Source of the DNA: Parvularia atlantis | Lineage: Eukaryota > Opisthokonta > Rotosphaerida | Length of the DNA: 36,142 nt | NCBI GenBank assembly: GCA_943704415.1 | Contig: CALSCO010002149.1 | Coordinates: 1 to 36,142 of the forward strand | Direction of reading: 5' to 3' | Shown here: positions 12,994 through 23,051 of the stretch, piece by piece | Layout of the letters: the number at the start of each line of letters is the position of its first letter | Numbering within the stretch: the stretch's first letter is position 1 | Notes under the pieces: generated by a model | What the model was told of the DNA's origin: nothing | The model's input: only the letters and a program-made list of their open reading frames with translations | Database searches by the model: none | Translations under genes and position numbers: made by a program

Positions 12994-15506
12994 TCACCTT
13001 AACCTGTCCATCACTTCACTTGCGGTCGGCCGCGCGCTGGGCTCGGCCGCCATGAGCTGCTGGACGAGCGCGTTGAACGTGGGCGAAAAGCGTGCGATGG
13101 CCGGCGGCGGCGCCTCGCGCAGCGCGCGCCACTCGGGGTCTTCGCGCGGCAGCGGCTCGCCCCGCGCGAGCTCGTAGACCGACGCGCCGAGCGAGAACAT
13201 GTCGGCCGCGCGCAAGTCCAGCCCGGACAGGTCGTTGCGCAAGACCTCGAGCGCGAGGTACTTGCTGTCGCCCTCGGACACGGTGTTCGTCTGCAGCGCC
13301 TTGACCATTAGCCCAAAATCGCCTGTTGGCCGCTGTCAAAGACCCCGATGCCGCGACTGTGCGCGCTCACCGATCTTGTACATGCCCTCGTTCTGGAAGA
13401 TGTTCTCGGGCTTGATGTCGAGGTGGGCGAGCCCGCGCGCGTGGATCTCGCGCAGCCCCTGTGCGTGCGCGTGCGCACGTGAGCGCAGCAGTGGACGGCG
13501 GCCGCTTCCGCGCGCACGTTGGCCACTTGCGCGAGCATGTCGACCAGCTCGACCTCGGTGTGCAGCACTGGCCCGGCCCCGTCTGCGCGCAGCTCCATGC
13601 TGGCGGCAGCGTGATGAGGCGCACCACGCAGGCTCAGGCTGTGCACACACCTCCCGCCGCGGCACAGCTCGCACTGAATGTAGACGTGGTCCGCGTCCTC
13701 CCACGACGTGTGGTACCTCAGCAGGTTGGGGTTGTTTGCCTCTGACGACGGCGGTCAGCGCACGCGGTGTGAGCGCGCGGGCGCGCGCACCGTTGATGGC
13801 CGCCATGGCAAACGCCTCACGGTAGACCGCCTGGCGGATCGTCTTGCTGCGGCCGTACTTCTTCATCGTCTTAACGGCGTACTGGCACCCGTCAAACCGG
13901 TGCAGGCACCGGTGCACTGCGCGTGCGCCGTCAGGGCTGCTGCTGCGAGCACGTGAGCGCGCACCGGTCCCGTACGACCCGCGCCCGAGCTGCTCCATCC
14001 GCACAAAGACGAGATCGTACAGCGCGGTGAAGACGTCCTCCGGCTGCAGCGCTGCGCCGTCGCCCATCCCGCCGCGTGGCTCCGTGGCGGGCTCGCGCAT
14101 GCCCAGCTGGGGCAAACGCTTCGACACTGGCGCACATGAGGCGCGCGTCAGGGTGAAACACATGCAGCACCGACCGCACGCACGCATGCCGTAGCGGTAC
14201 GGCGCCGGCGTGGCAGCCTGCCACGGCGGTGGCGGCGTCGACGGCACGCCGGACGTGTTTTGCGGCGACAGCAGGGGCGCAGGCGTGCCGTTGCTCGGCA
14301 GCTGTGCTTGTGTGTGAGACACGCGCTGGTCGCACGGCGCCAGACCGGTCGCACCTGCCGCGCCTGCGCGTCGGGCGTGAACGGATTGATGTTGCAGCGC
14401 GGCGTCTGGCGCGCGCTCGACAGCAGCTTGGCGTCTGCGCGTGCAGCACGTCCTTCTCAGTCGTGCGCATGTGCGGCTGACGGCGCGCGCACGCTGCAGC
14501 CCCAGCACGGGCCGGCGGATCAGCCCGACGAGGTCCTGCTGCGCCACGGCGGCCGGTGCGGGCATGGGCGGCAGCGGCAGGGTGTCGAGCACCGCGCACG
14601 CGTCCTCGGGGCTGTCTGGCAGTAGGTCAGCGGCCTCGGGCGCGGCGAGGTCGTTCAGCGACATCGACGACCTTTGTGAGCCGCGCGCGTCAGCCGCACG
14701 CACGCCAGCTTGCACGCGCGCACGGGAAGCGTAGCGGGCTCATCGACCCGCTCAGCCGCCCGCTGCCGCCGTGCTCGAGCCGATCCGCGTCGAGGCCGAG
14801 CAGGCCGCTGTGCGAACGGAGGCGCGTTGGCTGCCGTGTGCGCGCACACACTCTCTCTGCACGTACCGCAGCGACGGCGTCGACAGGCGCCGCTCCGAGA
14901 CCAGCTCGGAGCCGTCGGCCGTGTGCGACGAGGAGCGGCGGAGCATGCCCGGGCGCGCCTGCATCTCGGGCGACATGCGGCTGCGCGGGCTGCCGGCCAT
15001 GCCGGGCTCGGCGGCCTCGACGGACGGCGAGCGGCGGAACCCGGTGATGCGGAACGGGCTCAGCGGCGCGTTCTGCGCCGTGCGTCAGACGCCGGCCGCA
15101 CCCCTGCGCGTGCCTGTGCAGTAGCTCACCGCCCGTCCGAGCCGCTCGCGCTCGTCCAGTGTCGGCGAGGCCAGCCGGCGGCGCTGGTGCTCGTGCGCGA
15201 GCTGGACTGGATCGACGGCGACAAGCGTGCCGAAGGTGTCGATGAGCGACCCGCGCCGCTTGGCGCGCAGGTCCTCGGCGGCCATGCGCGGCGTCGCTGC
15301 CAACGGTCGCGCGCGCCGGGACCCTGCGCCAAATCCATTAGACGCGCCCTCAGCGGCACACAGCCCCCCCTGCCGCAGACGGCACGCCACACACACGTGC
15401 CCGCGCGCCACGGCGCCAGCGGCGCCGCGACAGCAGCAGAAGCGGCACGCGCAGCAGAACGCCTCAACGGCGCGCGCGCGTCACGCGGCAAGCGCGTCGC
15501 CGCCAT
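12994..15506 (-). CDS. WEE1: Wee1-family cell-cycle kinase
   Basis: The C-terminal half is a Wee1 kinase domain. It has the glycine loop MEQLGRGSYGTV (split by an intron), the ATP lysine in YAVKTMKK, the catalytic HLDIKPENIF, DFGLM rebuilt across the intron that ends near 13332, then SEGDSKYLALEVL and ADMFSLGASVYELARGEPLP. The GDxxYLAxEVL form, with no proline in the APE position, is normal for Wee1 (human GDSRFLANEVL). The N-terminal half is Ser/Pro-rich and includes NAPLSPFRITGFRR, RRSSSHTADG and a NINPFTPDA motif typical of Wee1 regulatory regions. Wee1 phosphorylates the inhibitory tyrosine of Cdk1 and delays mitosis. The stop is at 12994-12996. The start is uncertain: Met at 15506 requires an intron with a clean CTAAT branch site, and Met at 15285 (MAAEDLRAKRRGS) is the alternative. 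Confidence 0.9.
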
Positions 15507-15543
15507 GCCGTATTTACGGCCATCGCATGATAAGCAGCACCCG

Positions 15544-16842
15544 ATGTGGAGCGGTGTGCGCACGTGACCGGGCTCGTCTTGAACCTCCTCACGCGCGCGG
15601 CGCGCTCGCTGCAGGGCTCACGTCGCTCACGCGCGACGTGCTCGGCGTGGCCAAGCGGCTGACGGTGCGTGCTGCTTTGTGCCGGGCATAGCGCGGGCGT
15701 GCCCACGCGACACCGCGACCGCCCGCGCAGGACTCGGTCGTCGAGGCCACCAACGACTTTGAGCGCGAGCAGCGCGCGTTTGTCGAGCAGAAGCCCGCAC
15801 ACGAGCGCGAGCACACCCGCCTCGGGGCCGAGGCCGTGCCGCCGTGGGAGGGGCTGCACAACGCCGACGAGCTGCGCACGCAGATCCTGGCGCTGTCGGC
15901 GGTGCGCGCGGGGTGTCGGCCGTCCGGCAGTTGGTGACGTTGACACCCGCGACCGCGCGGACAGGACAAGCGCAACTTCCTCGTCGACCCGCCCAGCGGC
16001 ACCGAATTTGCCTTTGACATGGCCGTCATGTTCCCGATCGCCAAGGTAGCGTGGTGTGCGAGCCGTGCGCGGCAGCCCACGCGCACACGCGCAGACGATC
16101 ATGGACGTCGACGCGCGCCTGGCCGACATGCGCTTCCAGCTCGTGCCGAAGCAGTGCGCGCGCAGTGCGCGCTCACGACCTGGCTGACGCGCGCGCGTGC
16201 GCAAGGGTCGCCGAGCCGGCATTCTGGCGCAACTACTTCTACCGCGTCTCGCTCATCAAGCAGTCGGCCCAACTGAGCATGCAGCTCAATACGTCGGCGG
16301 CGCCGCGAGGAGAGGGCGCGCGGGTGCGCGGCCCATCGGCTGTGTGCGCGCGCAGGCCGACCACGCCGGCACGCAGTCGCCCGCCAGCGCGTCCGCCGAG
16401 CCGGACAAGTCGGCCTCAGCGAGCCCGACCACCGCACCAGCGGCCCCGACTGCCAAACGCGCGGCCGCCGCGGAGGAGGACGAGTTTATCAGTGACAGCG
16501 TGATGCACCAGCGGGTGGCGTCGCCCGGCGGCGGTGCGGCGCCGTCGCCGCCCGATGACTTTGAGCACCTCGAGGCCGAGGGCGACGCGCGCAGGTCAAG
16601 CACCACCACCGCGGGCGAGGCGGGTGGCAGTGACGACTTTGACCTCGAGAAGGCACGCGCGCGCGGTCGGTGTGCCTCGTCTTCGTGCCCGTTGACGCCG
16701 TGCGCAGGAGCTTGAGAACGAGCTGCGTGGGTACAGCTCGAGCGGCGTCCCTGGCGACCTGGACGGTGTGTGGCAGGCGGGCCGCATCCGCAAGTCGCTG
16801 ACTGCGCTGCGCGTGTGTGGTGCAGACGAGGTCCTACTCTGA
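15544..16842 (+). CDS. BSD-domain protein (SYAP1/Dos2-like)
   Basis: A 299-residue protein from eight exons (15544-15553, 15615-15664, 15731-15901, 15965-16045, 16095-16153, 16206-16323, 16377-16652, 16708-16842), whose summed length is an exact codon multiple. An N-terminal helix (SLTRDVLGVAKRLT) precedes PPWEGLHNADELRTQILALS, then DKRNFLVDPPSGTEFAFD, and a BSD domain ending EPAFWRNYFYRVSLIKQSA with the paired aromatic FW signature. The tail is acidic and Ser/Ala-rich. This arrangement fits SYAP1-like proteins and fungal Dos2. Dos2 has been linked to ubiquitin and heterochromatin functions, but the biochemical role is unclear. The last intron, 16653-16707, has a GC donor after AAG. The start codon lies 37 bases from the divergent Wee1 start. 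Confidence 0.85.
16653..16707 (+). other. GC-AG intron in the BSD-domain gene
   Basis: The exon ends GAGAAG, the intron starts GCACGC and ends GTGCGCAG, with TTGAC as branch-like site. Its 55-nt length is typical for the window. Splicing joins DDFDLEK to ELENELRGYSS in phase 0. Every GT in the region gives a wrong phase. Confidence 0.75.
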
Positions 16843-16868
16843 ACATTGGTGTACACATCTGGACAGGC

Positions 16869-16870
<2 letters not shown>

Positions 16871-16902
<32 letters not shown>
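16871..16902. repeat. (CT)16 microsatellite between two convergent stop codons
   Basis: Thirty-two bases of CT fill most of the 59-base gap between the BSD-gene stop (16840-16842) and the Hsp104 stop (16902-16904 on the other strand). The last T of the run is also the last base of the Hsp104 stop codon. Both 3' UTRs must cross the repeat. Confidence 0.95.
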
Positions 16903-16906
<4 letters not shown>

Positions 16907-19487
16907 TGCGGTTCGGGTCAAACTTGCGCTTGGTTGTGCCGTTGGGGCCGGCCGTGTTGATGTCCATCGGCTCGGGCTTGGAGTCGACGTGGTAGCGCAG
17001 CTCGCCGCTGTGCGCGCCGATCGTCACGGTCGAGTGGTCCTACCGCCAGGGCCGCGTCGTCCGTCAAACACACGGCGCCAGCAGCCGCGCGGCAAGAACG
17101 CACCGGCAGCGTGCCCGAGAGGATCATGCGCGACAGCGCCGTGACAACGTTCTTCTCGACGTAGCGCCGCAGCGGGCGCGCGCCGTAGACGGGGTCGTAG
17201 GCCGCATCGAGGCAGTGGTCGAGCGCGGTCGTGTCGACGACGAGGTCGATGTCATGGCTGCGCAGGCGGTGCGCGAGCGAGCCGATCTGCATGCGCACGA
17301 CCTCGTGCAGCTGCGCCCGCCCGAGCGGCGTGAAGACGACGATGTCGTCCAGGCGGTTGAGGAACTCGGGCCGGAAGTGCTGGCGCACGGCCTGGCGTCG
17401 TGCGCCCGCGTCAGTCTCAGGCCGGCAGTGTGCACGGCGGCGAGGTAGCGCACCTTGAGCACGTGCGACCGTGCCATGTCCGACAGCCGGCCCTCGGCGT
17501 CGATGCCGGCGAGGAGGAACTCGGCGCCGATGTTGCTCGTGAGGATGATGACCGTGTTGGTGAAGTTGACGACGCGGCCCTGGCCGTCGGTGAGGCGTCC
17601 GTCGTCGAGCACCTGCGCACGGCGCATCGCGTGTGAGCCAATGCTGTGAAAGTTGCCGGCACGCGCATACGCACCTGCAGCAGCGCGTTGAACACTTGCG
17701 GGTGCGCCTTCTCGACCTCGTCAAACAGCACGACCGAGTACGGCCGGCGCCGCACGGCCTCCGTCAGCTGGCCGCCCTCGTCGTAGCCGACGTAGCCGGG
17801 CGGGGCGCCGATGAGGCGCGCGACCGAGTGCTGCTCCATGTACTCGCTCATGTCCAGCCGGACCATCTGGTTCTCGTCGTCAAACAGCTCTGCCGCGAGC
17901 GCCTTGGCCAGTTCGGTCTTGCCCACGCCGGTCGGGCCAAGGAACCTGCGCGCGGGTGCGGGTCAGTACGGCACAGCAGCGACCGCACGCGCGGCAAGAC
18001 GCACAGGAATGAGCCGGTCGGCTGCTGAGGGCGCGACAGGCCCGCGCGCGAGCGCAGCACGGCTTCGGACACGGCGTCGACGGCCTGCATGCCGGCGTGT
18101 GAGACCAGCGGGCCGGCATCGTTGCGCGGTGCCGACGCACCTCGTCCTGGCCCACGACGCGCTTGTGCAGCTGCGCGGACAGGTGCAGCAGCTTCTCGCG
18201 CTCCGACTGCGACAGCTTGGAGACGGGGATGCTGGTCCAGCGCGAGACGATCTCGGCGATCTGCTCGGGGCCGACGATCTCGGTGACGAGCCGGGCCGTG
18301 TCGGCCGAGGCCTGAACCGACTCCTCGGCCTCACGCGTCTCGAGCACGCTGATCTGCTTCTCCAGCTCGGGCAGGGCGCCGTACTTGAGGTCGGCGACGC
18401 GGCCGAGGTCGCGCTCGCGCTCGGCAATGGCGATCTTGGTCTGCGTGCAAGAGCGCGCGGATCAGCAGGAACAGCGGCGCCTGGCGCAAGGCCAGACGTG
18501 CCTTGAGGCCCTCGAGCTTCTGGCGCAAGTTGCGCAGCTCCTCGACGCGGCCGCGCTCCTTCTCGAAGCGGAGACGCAGCGGCGCGAGCTCCTCGCGGAT
18601 CTGCGCCAGCTCGGCGTGCACGCCTGGCGCCCGCATGAGCAAGCAACGTGGCGCGCCCAGGTCGACGCGTACCTTGCAGGCGCTGCTTCGACGCCGCGTC
18701 TTTCTCCTTCTCGAGCGCCGTCGCCTCAATCTCAAGCTGCAGCTGGCGCCGCTCGAGCTGGTCAATCGCCTCGGGCTGCGAGTCCAGCTGCACGCGGCGG
18801 CTGGCGCAGGCCTCGTCGACCAGGTCGATCGCCTTGTCGGGCAGGAAGCGCTGGGTGATGTAGCGGTCGGCGAGCTGCGCGGCAGCGACTAGGGCCGCGT
18901 CGGTGATCTGCACGCCGTGGTGCGTCTGCGGATGGCCGAGTGGGTGAGCGGGTGCGCGTGGATGGCGCAGTGGCAGCGGCAGCGGCAGCAGCGCACCTCG
19001 TAGCGCTCCTTGAGTCCGCGCAGGATCGAGATCGTGTCGGCCACGCTCGGCTCGCGCACTTGCACCTGCTGGAAGCGCCGCTCAAACGCCGGGTCCTTTT
19101 CGACGTACTTGCGATACTCTGTCAACGTCGTCGCGCCGATGCCTGCGTCGCGCGAGGCTGTGTCAGCATCGCTGCGGTGGGCGCACGAGCGAACGCACAG
19201 CGCAGCTCGCCGCGCGCGAGCATCGGCTTGAGCAAGTTGGCCGCGTCCATCGCGCCGTCGGTCTTGCCGGCGCCGAGGACGAGGTGGATCTCGTCGATGA
19301 AGAGGATGATCTTGCCCTGGGCTGCAGCGCAAGCAACATGAGCCCAGAGCGCAGGGCGGCCACCGCCAGCATGCGCACCGTCCTGGACCTCCTTCAGCAC
19401 GGCCTTGAGACGCTCCTCAAACTCGCCACGGTACTTGGCGCCTGCGGTGATGCGCGCGCGCGCGCGCCGCGTGTGTGTGTGAGCGCG

Positions 19488-19529
<42 letters not shown>

Positions 19530-20559
19530 TCGCACCGGCAATGAGCGCGCCCATGTCGAGCGAGATCAGCTTGCAGTGGAGGTTGACGGGCACATCGCCG
19601 CGCACGATGCGCTCGGCCAGGCCCTCGACGATGGCGGTCTTGCCTGCGCGGCGCGTGGCGTGAGACGGCCCGCGGCGCACACGCGTGCCAGGCGCACGCA
19701 CCCACGCCGGGCTCGCCGATGAGCACGGGGTTGTTCTTGGTCCGGCGCGAGAGCACACGCACGACGCGGCGGATCTCGTCGTCGCGGCCGATGACCGGGT
19801 CGAGCTTGCCCGTGGCCGCGCGCTCGGTCAGGTCGATGCCGTACTTGGTCAGGGCATCGTATGTGGCGTCGCTCGTCTTGCTCTCGACCTGGCGCGGGCT
19901 TGAGCGCGGCACGGCGGGTGGCATCACGTACGCGCACCTTGGTGCTGCCGCGCACGCTCTTCACCGCGTCCTCGATCTTGGCGCGCGTGAGGCCGGCCTG
20001 GCTGAGCGCCTCGGCAACCTCGCGCACATCCTGCGGCGGCGAGGCGTGAGCGTGGCGTTCAGCGTCACATTCAGCGGCAGCGCGAACCGTGAGGGCGAGA
20101 AGCAGGTGATCGATGGCGATGTGCGAGTCCTTCTGCTTGCGCATCATCGTCTCGGCCGCGTTGAGCATGCTTTGCAGCGACGCCGACATGGACACGTCAG
20201 GCGGGGCGGGCGACTGAGAGGCGGGGCCAGTCAGCACGTTGGCGCTCGCACTGGGGGCCGGGCGTACCTGCGACGGCAGCCGGACGAGGATGCGGTTGAG
20301 ATTGCGCGAGACCTGCTGGCCGTCGACGCCGGCCTTGCTGCACACTTGCTGGCCTGCGCGCGCGGGGGCTGCTGTCAGCACGGCCGCAAAGCTGTCACCC
20401 GGCTCGCGCGGCTGGCGCACCGAGGCCGGCCTTGTCGTCAAAGAGCGCGACGGCGACGTGGATCGGCAGCAGCTGCAGGTGCGCGTTGTCCTGCGCGAGC
20501 TGTTGCGCCTGCAGCAGGACCTCGTTGGTCTTGTCGGTGAACGTGTCGGGCCGAACCAT
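16902..20559 (-). CDS. HSP104: Hsp104 protein disaggregase (ClpB/Hsp100 family)
   Basis: A full two-AAA+ disaggregase. The N domain starts [19 protein letters not shown] with no presequence, so it is cytosolic/nuclear rather than mitochondrial Hsp78. NBD1 has Walker A GEPGVGKT (split by an intron), the pore-loop [12 protein letters not shown], Walker [10 protein letters not shown] and the [11 protein letters not shown] sensor. A coiled-coil middle domain of about 130 residues follows ([38 protein letters not shown]). NBD2 has [19 protein letters not shown], the pore [19 protein letters not shown] and [12 protein letters not shown]. The protein ends KRKFDPNRM, without the acidic DDLD-type tail of yeast Hsp104. 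Intron 19535..19442 holds (CA)18, and intron 18480..18441 is a 40-nt GC-AG intron. The 258-base upstream region has heat-shock-element-like GAA/TTC units. Confidence 0.95.
18441..18480 (-). other. 40-nt GC-AG intron in the Hsp104 middle domain
   Basis: The exon ends TTGCGCCAG, the intron begins GCGCCG and ends CACGCAG, and it includes CTGAT as a branch-like site. A frame change is required here, and this junction joins RLALRQ to [12 protein letters not shown] in phase 0. At 40 nt it is the shortest intron I can support in the window. Confidence 0.65.
19442..19535 (-). other. Hsp104 intron packed with (CA)18 and alternating CG repeats
   Basis: A 94-nt intron between ALIAG and [11 protein letters not shown]. 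On the + strand it contains (TG)18 at 19489-19524, a second run of about six GT units at 19471-19481, and a run of alternating C and G at about 19452-19468. Alternating purine-pyrimidine tracts such as these can adopt Z-DNA. Confidence 0.85.
19489..19524. repeat. (TG)18 microsatellite in an Hsp104 intron
   Basis: Eighteen perfect TG units on the + strand ((CA)18 in the transcript), between the exons for Walker A and the first pore loop of Hsp104. Confidence 0.97.
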
Positions 20560-20703
20560 GGCGGTGTTTGCCTCTGCGCGGGACCCGTGCACCGTGAGCC
20601 TCATGAGCCTCGTGACGTGCGACGGCGAAGGGGGTGTAACCGTGTGCGCACGCACCTGGACAGGGGAGGGGCGTGTGGTGGTGGTGTGGATCTGTCTGAG
20701 TGA

Positions 20704-20782
20704 GAAGCGAAGCAGAAATGACGCAGCGGCGCGCGTTCTTGAAGTACGCGTCCACGTGGCCCGCGAAGGTTCTGGCACTTTC
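20704..20782 (-). promoter_or_regulatory. Heat-shock-element-like motifs upstream of Hsp104
   Basis: Within the 258-base spacer before the Hsp104 start I see TTCTTGAA at 20736-20743, GAAGGTTC at 20765-20772 followed by TTC at 20780-20782, and three direct GAA units at 20704-20717. Paired GAA/TTC units at about 5-bp spacing are the binding pattern of Hsf1. Position 145-225 bases before the start codon fits a promoter. None is a perfect three-unit nGAAnnTTCnnGAAn. Confidence 0.5.
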
Positions 20783-20817
20783 GCCTACGTATACACAACT
20801 TTACAAAGTCAAATGGT

Positions 20818-22776
20818 TTATGACGCGGACGCAGCCTCGGCCGCGGCCGCCTGGTCGTGCTTCGCGCGCTTGAGGTGCTTGCGCTTCTCCTGGCGCTGCG
20901 GCGTGCGCGCGTCAGGAGCGCCATGCGATCGCTGCGACGTGTGCGCGAGACGCACCTGGTGCTTGGCCAGGTACGCCTGCAGCATCGCCTGCAGTTGCTC
21001 GTCGGCCGGGTCGAACCGCTCCAGGCCGTTGCCGCCGCTGCCTCCGTTGCTGTTGGGCGGTGGTGCCTGCGCGTTGCCATAGTCGCCCGTGTCGCCCGCG
21101 TCGCCCGCGTCGCCCGCGTCTCCGGGGTCGTGCGCCGCTGCATCGGCCTGCCGCTCGCTGCCGTCTTCGTGTGCGCGCTTCACAGCCGACGCCGCGACGG
21201 CCTCGGGCTTGTGCAAGCTGCGCACGTACGGCTGGCAGCGCCAGTACGGGATGGTGCGGTAGCCGTCGAGGGCGTGGGTCTGGGCGCGGCGCACGTCGTT
21301 GTCCTGCGGCGCCGCCTCGCCGGCCTCGCAAGCAACCTGCTGCGTCAGCCGCTTCTTCACAACGTACTCGAGGATGTCGACTGCGGCCAGGTTGGCCTCG
21401 ATCGAGTTGGCCCGGTTGAAGACCTCGCGCATCTCCGGGTGGTGCGCGAGCGTGTGATGCAGCATCTTGAACACGTGACCGCGCACATAGCCCTGGCGCG
21501 ACCGGGCAGCTCGTTAGCACACACGCAGGCTGTCTCGCCAGGCGTCACGACGCACGAGGTTGGTCGGGTACTGCTGACACAGCTGCAGATACTCGCGCGC
21601 GATCTCGTACGAGGGCGGATGCACACCCGCAAACAGCGCCGGATTGTACAAGTTGCCCTCTGCGCGGCGCGACACCCACGTTGGCTCGAGCATGCGCAAC
21701 CGCGCGAAACGCACCGGCGCTCATCACGCCGTCCGCGCCCGTCTCGGCCAGGCAGCGCTCGATGTCTGGGAAGTCGAGGATGTTGCCGTTGGCAATGACG
21801 GGAATCGAGACGGCCTCCCTGCGCGCCGCAGGCGTCACCGCGCGTCAGCCGGCAGCCGGCAGCCGGCAGGCAGTACAAACGGGAGCGCACTTGATCGCGC
21901 GAATCTTGTTCCAGTCGGCCAGGCCCGTGTTGACGCCCTTCTGCTCGCGCAGGCGCCCGTGCACGGCCAGCATCTGACCGTGCGTGCATGCACACGCTCA
22001 GCAGCACGCCTGGCACGGAACACGCAGACGCGCACGCACCGAGCAGCCCGCACGCTCGAGCATGCGCGCGTACGCCACGCTGCGCTCAATGTCGGCAAAC
22101 ACGCGGATTTTGCAGGTGATGGGCACGCGCAGGTGCTGGTCGAGTGTGCGCACTAAACGCGTGCGTGCTCAGCCGCGTGCGGCAGACGACGGCGCGCACA
22201 CGCGCACCCATCGACTCGATCAGCTCCCACTCGTCCTGCAGGAACGCGCCGTAGTGCCCGCGGCGCGCGATGTTCTGCGGGCAGCCCAGATTGAGGTCGA
22301 CGGCGTCGCAGCGGTCCTCGACGTGCCGTGCCGCCTGCAGCAGCGTCTCGGCGCTGTTGGCGCAAAACTGCGCCGGTGTCAGCGCGGGTGTTGTGCCAGC
22401 AGAGCGCGCTCGCACCTGCACAAACAGCGGGCGGTCCTCGGGGGTGGTCGTGAAGTGCCGTTCACGGTACACCTTGGACGTGGCAAAGTTGAGCGCGTGG
22501 AACATGGGCGTGTACGTGAGCTGCGCGTGCGTGCGCCGCGGCCGCGGTCACGAAGGCGGACGCACGCGGCCACCACGCACACGCCACCTGCGCCCCGTAC
22601 CGCCGCGACAGCACGCGCCACGGCAGCTCGGACGCGTCGACCATGGGCGCGAGCACGAGCCGCGCGCTCTTGCACACGGTGCGGTAAAAGTCCCAGCCGC
22701 GCAGCTTGGGCGGCGGCGGCATCGCGCGCGGGACGGTGACGGCGTGGTCTTCGGCCACGTGGTCCTCGCCGGCCAT
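20818..22776 (-). CDS. DUS1: tRNA-dihydrouridine(16/17) synthase, Dus1 type
   Basis: A flavin-dependent tRNA modification enzyme. It begins [20 protein letters not shown] at 22776, followed by a TIM-barrel core: [31 protein letters not shown], the catalytic cysteine in [72 protein letters not shown] and [18 protein letters not shown]. These are diagnostic for Dus1, which reduces U16/U17 in the D-loop of tRNA using NAD(P)H. The C-terminal extension has about 150 residues: a helical part, a [16 protein letters not shown] repeat from 9-base units (about 21078-21125), and a Lys-rich tail ([15 protein letters not shown]) that could add RNA affinity. The stop is TAA at 20818-20820. Confidence 0.92.
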
Positions 22777-23051
22777 GCTGGGAAGTGCTTGTGTCGGTTT
22801 GCGCTGCTGGCTGCCGTGACGCACGCAGGCTGGTCTGGCGCTCGCACAGCGTGGCCGTGCGCGCTCTGTCGCGCCGGCGCTCGCTCGCACTCGCTCTCGC
22901 GCCCGCCGCGTCCGCGCCGCTGACCGGCGTGCCCGCCGGCCGCCTTTCCTTCGCACGTGCACGCGCAGCCGCACCGGCGTCGCACCTGTGTCGCACCGCG
23001 TCGCAGCGCAGCCCCGTGGACCCGCCCGGTCGACAGACCTACAGCGACAAA
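22777..23051. promoter_or_regulatory. Divergent promoter between Dus1 (-) and FHA gene (+)
   Basis: A 275-base spacer between two start codons. It is Cys/Arg-codon rich in every frame, and I find no convincing coding exon. The FHA protein could start further upstream because its reading frame stays open back to 22785, but no conserved sequence supports that. No TATA-like box is seen. Confidence 0.4.

Noticed and set aside
13255-13300. Loss of the APE proline in Wee1 as a sign of a dead kinase
   Set aside because: Wee1 enzymes normally have a different residue here (human ANEVL). The Lys, HLDIKPEN and DFG residues are all present.
13336-14715. One long uninterrupted Wee1 reading frame
   Set aside because: The frame is open by chance across introns; kinase motifs are only contiguous after removing short introns, for example the one restoring DFG.
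16902-20559. Mitochondrial Hsp78 instead of Hsp104
   Set aside because: There is a full N domain, no presequence and a long middle domain, as in cytosolic Hsp104.
20818-22776. A bacterial DusB-like gene acquired by transfer
   Set aside because: The motif set and the many introns match eukaryotic Dus1, and base composition matches neighbours.
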